The position numbers and the translations under genes are program-made. A stretch of 64,000 nucleotides of DNA. Origin: Bradyrhizobium ottawaense (GTDB taxonomy: Bacteria; Pseudomonadota; Alphaproteobacteria; Rhizobiales; Xanthobacteraceae). Each line of letters starts with the position of its first letter. Positions within the stretch are counted from its first letter, which is position 1. The stretch is taken from assembly GCF_002278135.3 (NCBI RefSeq), contig NZ_CP029425.2:2704001-2768000 (forward strand), read 5' to 3'. The notes beneath the pieces were generated by a model. That model saw only the letters and a list, made by a program, of their open reading frames with translations. It ran no database searches and was not told the origin of the DNA. Of the stretch, positions 57,215-64,000 are shown piece by piece.

Positions 57215-58564
57215 ATGAGCGACGCAAAGCCGATCTGGATCAGGGATCCCCTGGCCATCCTCGCCGACGGTGCCGAGCGCGGGATCGTGGTAAAGGACGG
57301 CCGCATCGTTGAGCTCGTGCCGGCTGGCGCCGCGCCAGCGACCGCTGATGTCGTGGTGTTCGATGCGAGCGAACATGTCGTGCTGCCGGGCCTGATCAAC
57401 ACCCATCATCATTTTTACCAGACGCTGACCCGGGCGCTGCCGGCGGCGATGGATCGGGAGCTGTTCCCCTGGCTCCAGGCGCTCTACCCGGTGTGGGCGA
57501 GGCTGACGCCCGAGGCGCTCGAGCTCGGCGTCACCGTGGCGATGTCCGAGCTGCTGCTGTCGGGCTGCACCACCACGACCGATCATCACTACGTCTTCCC
57601 CGCGGGCCTCGAAGACGCCGTCGATATCGAGGTCGCCGTGGCGAAGCGTCTGGGCGTGCGGGTGCTGCTGACGCGCGGCTCGATGAACCTGTCGCAGCGC
57701 GACGGCGGCCTGCCGCCTGACAGCGTGGTGCAGGACGAGGACACGATTCTCGCAGACAGCGCGCGCGTGGTTGCCAGGCACCACCAGCGCGGCCTGGACG
57801 CGATGGTGCAGATCGCGCTGGCGCCGTGCTCGCCGTTCTCGGTGACGACGTCGCTGATGCGCGCCACCTCCGATCTCGCTGATAAGCTCGACGTGCGCCT
57901 GCACACCCATCTCGCCGAAACAGAGGACGAAAACAGATTCTGCCAGCAGATGTATGGCTGCCGTCCGCTCGACTATCTCGAGCAATGCGGCTGGCTCAAT
58001 GCGCGGACCTGGCTCGCCCACGGCATATTTTTCAACGCCGATGAGATGAAGCGGCTCGGCAAGGCGAAGACGACCATCAGCCATTGCGCGTGCAGCAACC
58101 AGCTGCTGGCGTCCGGCTGCTGTCCTGTCTGCGAGATGGAGGAGGCCGGCGTCGGGATCGGGATCGGTGTCGACGGCTCAGCCTCGAACGACGGCTCCAA
58201 CCTGATGCAGGAGGTCCGCGCCGCCTTCCTGCTGCAACGGGCGCGTTACGGGGTGTCCAAGGTCAGCCACAAGGATGCTTTGCGCTGGGCGACCAAGGGG
58301 TCGGCAGCCTGCGTCGGCCGGCCGGAACTCGGCGAGATCGCCGTCGGCAAGGCTGCGGACCTCGGGCTGTTCAGGCTCGACGAATTGCGCTTCTCCGGTC
58401 ATGGCGACCCCTTGGCCGCATTGGTGCTGTGCGGAGCGCATCGGGCCGACCGGGTGATGGTGGCGGGAAAATGGGCCGTGATCGACGGTGCGATCCCGGG
58501 CCTCGACGTGGCAGACCTCATCAGCCGCCACAGTTCGGCGGCGCAGGCCATGCGGGCCGGATAA
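57215..58564 (+). CDS. 8-oxoguanine deaminase-type amidohydrolase
   Basis: A 449-residue zinc amidohydrolase of the cytosine deaminase/TrzN class. The metal site starts with H64-H65-H66 in LINTHHHFYQTL; CTTTTDHHYVFPAG, RLHTHLAETEDENRFC, AHGIFFNADEM and GVDGSASNDGSNLMQEVRAA complete it. The last two are strongly like 8-oxoguanine deaminase (urate formed from 8-oxoguanine). AAGGAGAAGCGGG precedes the ATG. Together with xanthine dehydrogenase (divergent) it feeds urate to the downstream enzymes. Guanine deaminase or another purine deaminase is an alternative. Confidence 0.9.
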   Translation: MSDAKPIWIRDPLAILADGAERGIVVKDGRIVELVPAGAAPATADVVVFDASEHVVLPGLINTHHHFYQTLTRALPAAMDRELFPWLQALYPVWARLTPEALELGVTVAMSELLLSGCTTTTDHHYVFPAGLEDAVDIEVAVAKRLGVRVLLTRGSMNLSQRDGGLPPDSVVQDEDTILADSARVVARHHQRGLDAMVQIALAPCSPFSVTTSLMRATSDLADKLDVRLHTHLAETEDENRFCQQMYGCRPLDYLEQCGWLNARTWLAHGIFFNADEMKRLGKAKTTISHCACSNQLLASGCCPVCEMEEAGVGIGIGVDGSASNDGSNLMQEVRAAFLLQRARYGVSKVSHKDALRWATKGSAACVGRPELGEIAVGKAADLGLFRLDELRFSGHGDPLAALVLCGAHRADRVMVAGKWAVIDGAIPGLDVADLISRHSSAAQAMRAG

Positions 58565-58675
58565 CGCCAAGGCAGGATAGAAAGAGGGGGCGACCACAAG
58601 TGCCGGGTGCTTCTGGCCACCCCCTCCGAACCTCCTCCGGGAGGAGCAGGTGATCTAGCCTAAGCAAGAAGCGTG

Positions 58676-59755
58676 CTACTTGCCCGGCAGCTTGTCGTCG
58701 ATGCCCTTGACGTAGAAATTCATGCCGAGGATCTGGCCGTCGTCGAGGTGATCGCCGCCCTTGCACTCGACCGGCTTGCCGTCCTGCCCAACGATCGGGC
58801 ATTTGAACGGATGCAGCTTGCCTGCAGTGATCGCGGCTTGGGCATCCTCAGCCAATTTTTTCACGTCGTCAGGCATGTTGGTATAGGGCGCCATCGCGAA
58901 CATGTGACTGTCGAGGCCGCCCCAGCTGTCCTGGGACTTCCAGGTGCCGGCAAGCTCGGCCTTGACCCGCTCGATGTAGTAGGGGCCCCAGGTGTCGAGG
59001 ATCGAGGTCAGCTGGGTCTTGGGCCCGAACTTGATCATCTCGGAATCCTGGCCGAAGGCGAGCTTGCCGCGTTCGCTGGCGATCTGCATCGCGGCGGGCG
59101 AATCCGTGTGCTGCATGATCACGTCGGCGCCCTGGTCGATCAGCGCCTTGGCGGCGTCGGCCTCCTTGCCCGGGTCGAACCAGGTGTTGGCCCAGATGAT
59201 CTTGACCTTGATGTCAGGCTTGATGGTCTGCGCGGCCAGCATCGTCGCGTTGATGCCGGAGACGACCTCCGGAATCGGGAACGAGCCGATATAGCCGAGC
59301 ACGCCGGACTTCGTCATCTTGGCCGCGATCAAGCCCTGGATGTAGCGGCCCTGCCACCATCTGGCCGAATAGGTCGACATGTTCGGGTTGCGCTTGTAGC
59401 CGGTGGCGTGCTCGAAATGCACGTTCGGATATTTTTTCGCGACCTTCAGCGTCGGATCCATGTAGCCGAACGACGTCGTGAAGATCAGCTTGTTGCCGGC
59501 GCGGACGAGCTGCTCGATGGAGCGCTCGGCGTCGGGGCCTTCAGGCACGTTCTCCAGATAGGTGGTCTCGATCTGGTCGCCCAGCTCCTTGACCAGCGCC
59601 TGCCGGGCGAGATCGTGCTGATAGGTCCAGCCCAAATCTCCGATCGGACCCAGATAGATGAAGCCGACCTTGAGCTTGTCGGCGGCGGAGGTTGCACTGA
59701 CGCTTCCGGCCAGCAAAAGCCCGGCAGCCAGCGCAAGAAGGGATTTCCTCATCAT
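58676..59755 (-). CDS. BMP-family ABC transporter substrate-binding protein (purine nucleoside/base importer)
   Basis: A 359-residue exported binding protein (signal SLLALAAGLLLAGSVSATSA). Mature sequence KLKVGFIYLGPIGDLGWTYQ, LIFTTSFGYMDPTLKVAKKY and VLGYIGSFPIPEVVSGINAT matches the PnrA/Med family binding basic membrane protein and nucleosides. Start at 59755 (or the Met next to it). It is the last gene of the operon with two permeases and an ATPase. The substrate, given the neighbours, is probably a purine or a related base. Confidence 0.93.
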   Translation of the reverse strand: MMRKSLLALAAGLLLAGSVSATSAADKLKVGFIYLGPIGDLGWTYQHDLARQALVKELGDQIETTYLENVPEGPDAERSIEQLVRAGNKLIFTTSFGYMDPTLKVAKKYPNVHFEHATGYKRNPNMSTYSARWWQGRYIQGLIAAKMTKSGVLGYIGSFPIPEVVSGINATMLAAQTIKPDIKVKIIWANTWFDPGKEADAAKALIDQGADVIMQHTDSPAAMQIASERGKLAFGQDSEMIKFGPKTQLTSILDTWGPYYIERVKAELAGTWKSQDSWGGLDSHMFAMAPYTNMPDDVKKLAEDAQAAITAGKLHPFKCPIVGQDGKPVECKGGDHLDDGQILGMNFYVKGIDDKLPGK

Positions 59756-59829
59756 CGATCTCCAAACATCAGGGGAAAGCCACGATGCGCAACGCGCGCG
59801 CCCCATCGCGCGCGCCGCGGAAATGAAAT

Positions 59830-60747
59830 TCAGCGGTCAGGTACGAACACGGTGCCGAGCGCGGCCGGGGCGGTCGAGCCGCCGCTGCGCGCGCGGGAGA
59901 GCAGGACCAGCACGATGACGGTCGCAAGATAAGGCAGCGCCGACATGAATTGCGAGGGAATGCCGATGCCCCAGCCTTGCGCGTGCAATTGCAGGATCGT
60001 CACTGCCCCGAAGAGATAGGCGCCGACCACGAGCCGGCCCGGCCGCCAGGACGAGAACACCACCAGCGCCAGCGCGATCCAGCCGCGGCCCGCGGTCATG
60101 CCGGGTATGAAGAACGGCGTATAGGCGAGCGGCAGATAAGAGCCGGCAAGGCCTGCGCAGGCACCGCCAAACATCACGGCGAAGGTGCGGATGCGCAGCA
60201 CGGGATAGCCGAGGGCGTGCGCAGAGGCGTGGTTGTCGCCGCAGGCGCGCAGGATCAATCCCGCCCGCGTGCGGTACAGGAACCACCAGACGCCGACGAC
60301 GAGTGCAATCGAGAAGTAGACGAAGCCGTCCTCGCCGAACAGCACGCGCCCGACCAGCGGGATGTCAGTGAGGCCCGGAATGGCGAGATGGACTGCCGGC
60401 GTGATGCGCTCGCCGACGAAGCCGGCGCCGATCAGCCCGGACAGCCCGACGCCGAGGATGGTGAGCGCAAGACCCGTCGCGACCTGGTTGACGGCGAACC
60501 CGAGGGCCATCAATGCGAAGATCAGCGACATCATCGTTCCCGCGATGATGCCGAACAGCGCGCCAATGAAGATCGATCCGGTGAGCCATGCGCCGGCAAA
60601 GCCGCAGGCCGCGCCAACGATCATCATGCCCTCGACGCCGAGATTGAGCACGCCGGAGCGCTCGGTCACGAGCTCTCCGGTCGCGGCGATCAGCAGCGGC
60701 GTTGACGCGGCGAGCACCGAGAGGATGATGGCTTCAATGAGTTCCAC
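59830..60747 (-). CDS. ABC transporter permease (purine importer, second membrane subunit)
   Basis: A 305-residue membrane subunit with about eight spans. IEAIILSVLAASTPLLIAAT, GVLNLGVEGMMIVGAACGFA and RACGDNHASAHALGYPVLRI match YufQ/BmpD-type permeases. MELIEAI at 60747 is a good start; it overlaps the 3' end of the other permease by 14 bases. The partner permease is frameshifted (see next feature), so function of the whole importer depends on that. The stop is followed after 74 bases by the binding-protein gene. Confidence 0.92.
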   Translation of the reverse strand: MELIEAIILSVLAASTPLLIAATGELVTERSGVLNLGVEGMMIVGAACGFAGAWLTGSIFIGALFGIIAGTMMSLIFALMALGFAVNQVATGLALTILGVGLSGLIGAGFVGERITPAVHLAIPGLTDIPLVGRVLFGEDGFVYFSIALVVGVWWFLYRTRAGLILRACGDNHASAHALGYPVLRIRTFAVMFGGACAGLAGSYLPLAYTPFFIPGMTAGRGWIALALVVFSSWRPGRLVVGAYLFGAVTILQLHAQGWGIGIPSQFMSALPYLATVIVLVLLSRARSGGSTAPAALGTVFVPDR

Positions 60748-61824
60748 GGGCCACCTGACGGTTCGGGAAGCTCAACTTGAAGCGGTAGAGGATCAGGGAA
60801 TCGCAGGCGAGCACGTAGAACAGCAGAATGCCCTGAAAGACCTTGGTGACATCCAATGGAATCTTCATCGCGATCTGCGCCTGCTCGCCGCCGATAAAGG
60901 TCAGTGCAAGGAACAGGCCTGCAATTAATATTCCAAGCGGATTCAGCCGGCCGAGGAAGGCGACGATGATCGCAGTAAAACCGTAGCCCGGGGAGATGCC
61001 AGGCTGGAGATGTCCGATTGGACCTGCGACCTCGATGATGCCGGCGAGACCTGCGAGCGCGCCTGATACCGCGAAGGTCAGGATGATCAGCTGATTGGCG
61101 TTGAAGCCGCCGAACCGCGCGGCACGGGGGGCTGCGCCCACGACGCGGATCTCGAAACCCTTGATGGTTCGCCCGAGCAGGATTGCGGCCGCCGCGACGA
61201 CAAGAAGCGCAATGATCGAGCCGAGATGCAGCCGCCCGCCCTCGATCAGCAACGGGACAGTCGCCACCGGATCGAACTCGGCCGTGGTCGGGAAGTTGAA
61301 GCCGTTGGGGTCGCGCCAGGGCCCGCGCACGAGATAGTCGAGAAAGAGGTCGGCGACATAGACCAGCATCAGGCTGGTCAGGATCTCGCTGGCGCCGAAC
61401 TTCACCTTGCAGATCGCCGGGATCAGCGCATAGAGCGCGCCCGCGGCGGCTGCGAGCAGAGCATCGCCGGCAGCACCCAGGCGCCGGCATCGGTGCCCTG
61501 CGTCTTCACCGCGATCCAGCTTCCGGCAACTGCGCCGATCAGGAATTGGCCCTCTGCGCCGATGTTCCAGGCATTGGCGAGATAGCAGAGCGACAGCCCG
61601 ATCGCGATCATCACCAGCGGCGTCGCCTTCACCGCGATCTCCTGGAGCGAATAGCCGTCGGTCAAGGGCGCAATGAAATAGGCGTGCAAGGCGAGCAGCG
61701 GATTCTTGCCGAGGATCGCGAACAGGATGACCATGGTGACGACCGTCAGGCCGATCGCGATCAGCGGCGAGACCAGCGCGATCGTGCCCGAGCGTTCGGC
61801 GCGCTTCTCAAGCACCAATTGCAT
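60734..61824 (-). pseudogene. ABC transporter permease (purine importer, first membrane subunit) split by a frameshift
   Basis: Two adjacent frames make one permease. The N-terminal piece (from 61824, MQLVLEKRAERSGTIALVSP through NAWNIGAEGQFLIGAVAGSW) runs to about 61462, where it turns into unrelated sequence and stops. The C-terminal piece continues in the +1 shifted frame as LLAAAAGALYALIPAICKVK, then FGASEILTSLMLVYVADLFL, and ends at 60734. Joining them with one extra base near 61460 (ATGCT_CTGCTC) gives a normal ~363-residue YufP/BmpC-type permease. So a single-base deletion or a sequencing error is likely. The ATP-binding protein upstream and the second permease are intact. Confidence 0.85.
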
Positions 61825-63397
61825 GCGCGGCCTCCCTTGGCTCGAGGCTGCTGCCGCCCATGAGAAGGCCGAGCTTTTCGCGCGTCGCCTCGCGGGTCGC
61901 GAGCGGTGCTGACAGCTTGCCGTGGAACATCACGGCGATGCGGTCGGCGATCTCAGCGAGCTCGTCGAGATCCTGGCTGGTCACGAGAACGGCGGCGCCC
62001 GCGGTTGCCAGATCCAGCAGCGCCTGGCGAATGACGGCGGCGGCGCCGGCATCGACGCCCCAGGTCGGCTGGCTCACCACCAGCACCGCGGGGTTGCGCA
62101 GGATTTCGCGTCCCACGATGAACTTCTGCAAATTGCCGCCGGAGAGGGATGCGGCTTCCGGATCGCGCTTGGCCTTGCGGACGTCGAACGTCTCGGTCGC
62201 ACGGTCGACGGTCTTCAGCGTGGCCGCCGTATTGATGAAGCCGCGATGGACCATGCCGCTGGCGGCGTGTCCGGTGAGCAGCGCGTTCTCCGAGAGCTTC
62301 ATGCGCGGTGCGGTGCCATGACCGAGCCGCTCCTCGGGAACGAACGCAGCACCCAGCTTGCGCCGCTGCGTGATGGAGAGATGGCCGGCGGCAATGCCTT
62401 CGATCACCACCGTGCCCGGGTCCTTCGACAGGCGCTCGCCGGACAGCGCGGCGAACAGTTCGTCCTGGCCGTTGCCGGCGACGCCCGCGATGCCGAGGAT
62501 CTCGCCGCCCTTCAGCTCGAACGAGATGTGCTCGAGCCGTACGCCGTGCGCTTCGCCTGGTGCGAGCGAAAGATCGTTGACGACGAGCCGCGGAACGGTG
62601 GTCTTCCGGCCGGATGCCGCCTTCAGTTGCTTGATCTCGCCGCCGACCATCATGCGGGCGAGCGAGGCCGCGGTCTCGCGCCGGGGATCGCAGGTCTCGA
62701 CCTTCCTGCCGCCGCGCAGGATCGTGGCGGTGTCGCAGAGCCGCTTCACCTCCTCGAGCTTGTGGCTGATGTAGAGGATGGCGCGGCCTTCGGCCTTGAG
62801 CCGCTCCAGCACGACGAACAGTTGATCGGCTTCCTGCGGCGTCAGGACGGCGGTGGGCTCGTCCAGGATCAGGAATTTCGGATCCTGCATCAGCGCGCGG
62901 ACGATCTCGATGCGCTGGCGCTCGCCGACCGACAATTGCCAGACCTCGCGTTTGGGATCGAGCGGAAGGCCGTAAGTCTTCGACATCTGCTCCAGTCGCG
63001 CCGACATGTCCCTGAAGGACTCCCGTCCGTCGAGGCCGAGCGCGACGTTCTCGGCGACGGTGAGATTGTCGAACAGCGAGAAGTGCTGGAACACCATGCC
63101 GATGCCGCGGCTGCGGGCTTCGGAGGGACCGGACAGCACGACCTGTTGGCCCTGCCAGCGAATCTCGCCGGCGCTGGGCTGGATCAGCCCGTAGATCGCC
63201 TTGACCAGCGTCGACTTGCCGGCACCGTTCTCGCCGAGCAGCGCGTGGATTTCGCCGGGCCAAATATCGATGTCGATGGAATCGTTGGCGAGGAAATCGC
63301 CATAGCGTTTGGTGAGTCCGATCGTCCGCAGCAGCGGGGGCTCGCCGGAATTCAGGTCGTCAGGTGTCGAATCCAACATTCGCTGATGCGCTTGCAT
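61808..63397 (-). CDS. ABC transporter ATP-binding protein (double cassette, nucleoside/purine importer)
   Basis: A 529-residue protein with two ATPase cassettes. The first has Walker A LLGENGAGKSTLVKAIYG, signature LSVGERQRIEIVRAL and Walker B LILDEPTAVLTPQE. The second is degenerate at Walker A (IAGVAGNGQDELFAAL) but has LSGGNLQKFIVGREI and SQPTWGVDAGA. This layout matches sugar/nucleoside BmpA-type systems. Start at 63397 (MQAHQRMLDS) is the longest; a later Met is possible. Its stop overlaps the following permease start by about 17 bases. Confidence 0.93.
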   Translation of the reverse strand: MQAHQRMLDSTPDDLNSGEPPLLRTIGLTKRYGDFLANDSIDIDIWPGEIHALLGENGAGKSTLVKAIYGLIQPSAGEIRWQGQQVVLSGPSEARSRGIGMVFQHFSLFDNLTVAENVALGLDGRESFRDMSARLEQMSKTYGLPLDPKREVWQLSVGERQRIEIVRALMQDPKFLILDEPTAVLTPQEADQLFVVLERLKAEGRAILYISHKLEEVKRLCDTATILRGGRKVETCDPRRETAASLARMMVGGEIKQLKAASGRKTTVPRLVVNDLSLAPGEAHGVRLEHISFELKGGEILGIAGVAGNGQDELFAALSGERLSKDPGTVVIEGIAAGHLSITQRRKLGAAFVPEERLGHGTAPRMKLSENALLTGHAASGMVHRGFINTAATLKTVDRATETFDVRKAKRDPEAASLSGGNLQKFIVGREILRNPAVLVVSQPTWGVDAGAAAVIRQALLDLATAGAAVLVTSQDLDELAEIADRIAVMFHGKLSAPLATREATREKLGLLMGGSSLEPREAAHAIGA

Positions 63398-63963
63398 GGT
63401 GAAATGCCGCGATAGTGGGCCAGTTTGAGCCCCGGCGTAAGGTGTGAAAATGCGTCATCCCTTGCTCAACGCTGTGGCAGGCACCTTGTGTCGGTGCGCC
63501 TGCGCCGGCCGAGACGAAGCCCCCCTGCTCAAACGCCCACGCTCGGCCATGCCGGCTTGGCTGTCGCCGGCGCCTGTTGCAGATTTGTGACGGTCCAAGC
63601 CAAATCGGAACCCGCTATGCAGACCTGACGTCGCAGTGAGCAAAGTTGCGCCATCGCGCTTATGCAATGCGGATCGACGCAACATTGGCTCCCGACCATC
63701 GCGCCTGCAATATCCGCTCGGCATGAAAGAAGAGCGAAATCAAACGGGAATGTCCGGCAACAGCCGGCGTCGCCGGCAACAGCCGGCGTCGCCGGCCGCA
63801 TGCCGGCTGCAGAAAGCCTGCTAAATCCTACGAAGAGACGCCGCCCCTTGCCGAAACAAGCGGCATGCCTTGAAAAAAGTTGAGGCTTCTCCCTCCGGGA
63901 GATCGGCGCAAGTCTCGCACCCAAGGGCGTTCATTGACGTGTCCACACTTGGGGGTATTCAGG
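63398..63963. other. Gene-free stretch at the right end
   Basis: These 566 bases hold no gene I can support. Several short frames exist, but none has a motif or a good ribosome site. It carries a short tandem repeat (63754-63791) and the promoter of the next gene. The purine importer operon's promoter lies at its left side. Confidence 0.5.
63754..63791. repeat. Two-copy 19-base tandem repeat
   Basis: CCGGCAACAGCCGGCGTCG occurs twice back to back (63754-63772, 63773-63791). The unit contains a dyad (GCCGG..CCGGC), so the region could form hairpins. It lies in non-coding sequence. Confidence 0.9.
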
Positions 63964-64000
63964 ATGTCGTTTCGTTTCAGGGCAATTGCAGCAGCGGCGC
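63964..64000 (+). CDS. Start of a gene cut by the window edge
   Basis: ATG at 63964 is preceded by GGGGGTATTCAGG, a reasonable ribosome site. The visible N-terminus is MSFRFRAIAAAA, which looks like the opening of a signal peptide (Arg followed by small apolar residues). Only 12 residues are visible, so no product can be named. Confidence 0.45.
   Translation, partial: MSFRFRAIAAAA

Noticed and set aside
53722..57312. Very long open frame on the plus strand opposite the xanthine dehydrogenase genes
   Set aside because: It is a mirror of high-GC codon use in the real minus-strand genes. The product is Arg/His/Val-rich, with no motif, whereas the minus strand shows clear FeS, Mo and FAD signatures.
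58632..58646. CTCCTC-CGG-GAGGAG dyad as a terminator
   Set aside because: It lacks a T-run, and the stem is only six base pairs; it may help to end transcription but I could not support it as a terminator.
63636..63824. 62-residue open frame on the plus strand near the right end
   Set aside because: It runs through a tandem repeat and codes for Arg/Gln/Ser-rich low-complexity sequence; no ribosome site.
1..64000. tRNA or rRNA genes
   Set aside because: I saw no cloverleaf-like segment or conserved rRNA block while reading; a dedicated covariance-model search (for example tRNAscan-SE) would settle this.

Overview
The window is high-GC DNA from an alphaproteobacterium, most probably Bradyrhizobium or a close relative. 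The clues are codon use, the intergenic palindromic repeats, a lanthanide-type methanol dehydrogenase, and gene neighbours such as lon-hsp20 and a purine-degradation block. It carries about 60 convincing protein genes, one IS110-family insertion sequence and several repeat families. I recognised no tRNA, rRNA or CRISPR array. The window cuts a gene at each end: xoxF at the left (its 3' end is missing) and a gene that has just started at the right.

Region 1 (1-29.9 kb) is one large lanthanide/PQQ-dependent alcohol-oxidation locus. It has two PQQ dehydrogenases (XoxF at the left edge and a second one at 6.0-7.7 kb), and both carry the extra Asp that coordinates a lanthanide. With them are a c-type cytochrome, two XoxJ/MxaJ-type periplasmic proteins, a lanmodulin (four EF-hands at 8.0-8.4 kb), a 26-residue PqqA precursor peptide, a SoxYZ-like carrier, a zinc metallohydrolase of the quinoprotein relay type and a CxxxCW protein. 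A NitT/TauT-type ABC transporter sits beside a pentapeptide-repeat protein. A lut-like set (ABC-2 permease, ATPase, beta-propeller, periplasmic binding protein) is followed by S-formylglutathione hydrolase, a LuxR-type response regulator with its histidine kinase, and a TonB-dependent receptor. Together these could import a lanthanide complex, store or deliver the metal in the periplasm, make PQQ, oxidise methanol or other alcohols, pass electrons to cytochrome c and process formaldehyde. An AraC regulator, a TctC-type binding protein and several small secreted proteins of unknown function are interspersed.

Region 2 (30-39 kb) is general metabolism: a LysR regulator divergent from an Old Yellow Enzyme and an atypical SDR, a GrlR-like protein, a SnoaL-like protein divergent from a second LysR regulator, a Tat-exported family 1 glycosidase and a thiolase. 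Region 3 (39.4-48 kb) holds an HU-type DNA-binding protein, Lon protease with a 55-residue basic protein and Hsp20, a ferritin-like DUF892 protein, a MarC-type membrane protein, a class II aldolase, a CLC chloride channel and small membrane or secreted proteins.

Region 4 (48.2-50.5 kb) is a repeat-rich stretch with an IS110-family transposase. Region 5 (50.7-63.4 kb) is purine catabolism: a DUF3830 protein, PuuE-type allantoinase, a UraD-UraH fusion, a two-gene xanthine dehydrogenase (FeS and Mo parts fused, FAD subunit separate), 8-oxoguanine deaminase and a BMP-type ABC importer. One permease of that importer is broken by an apparent single-base frameshift near 61,460.
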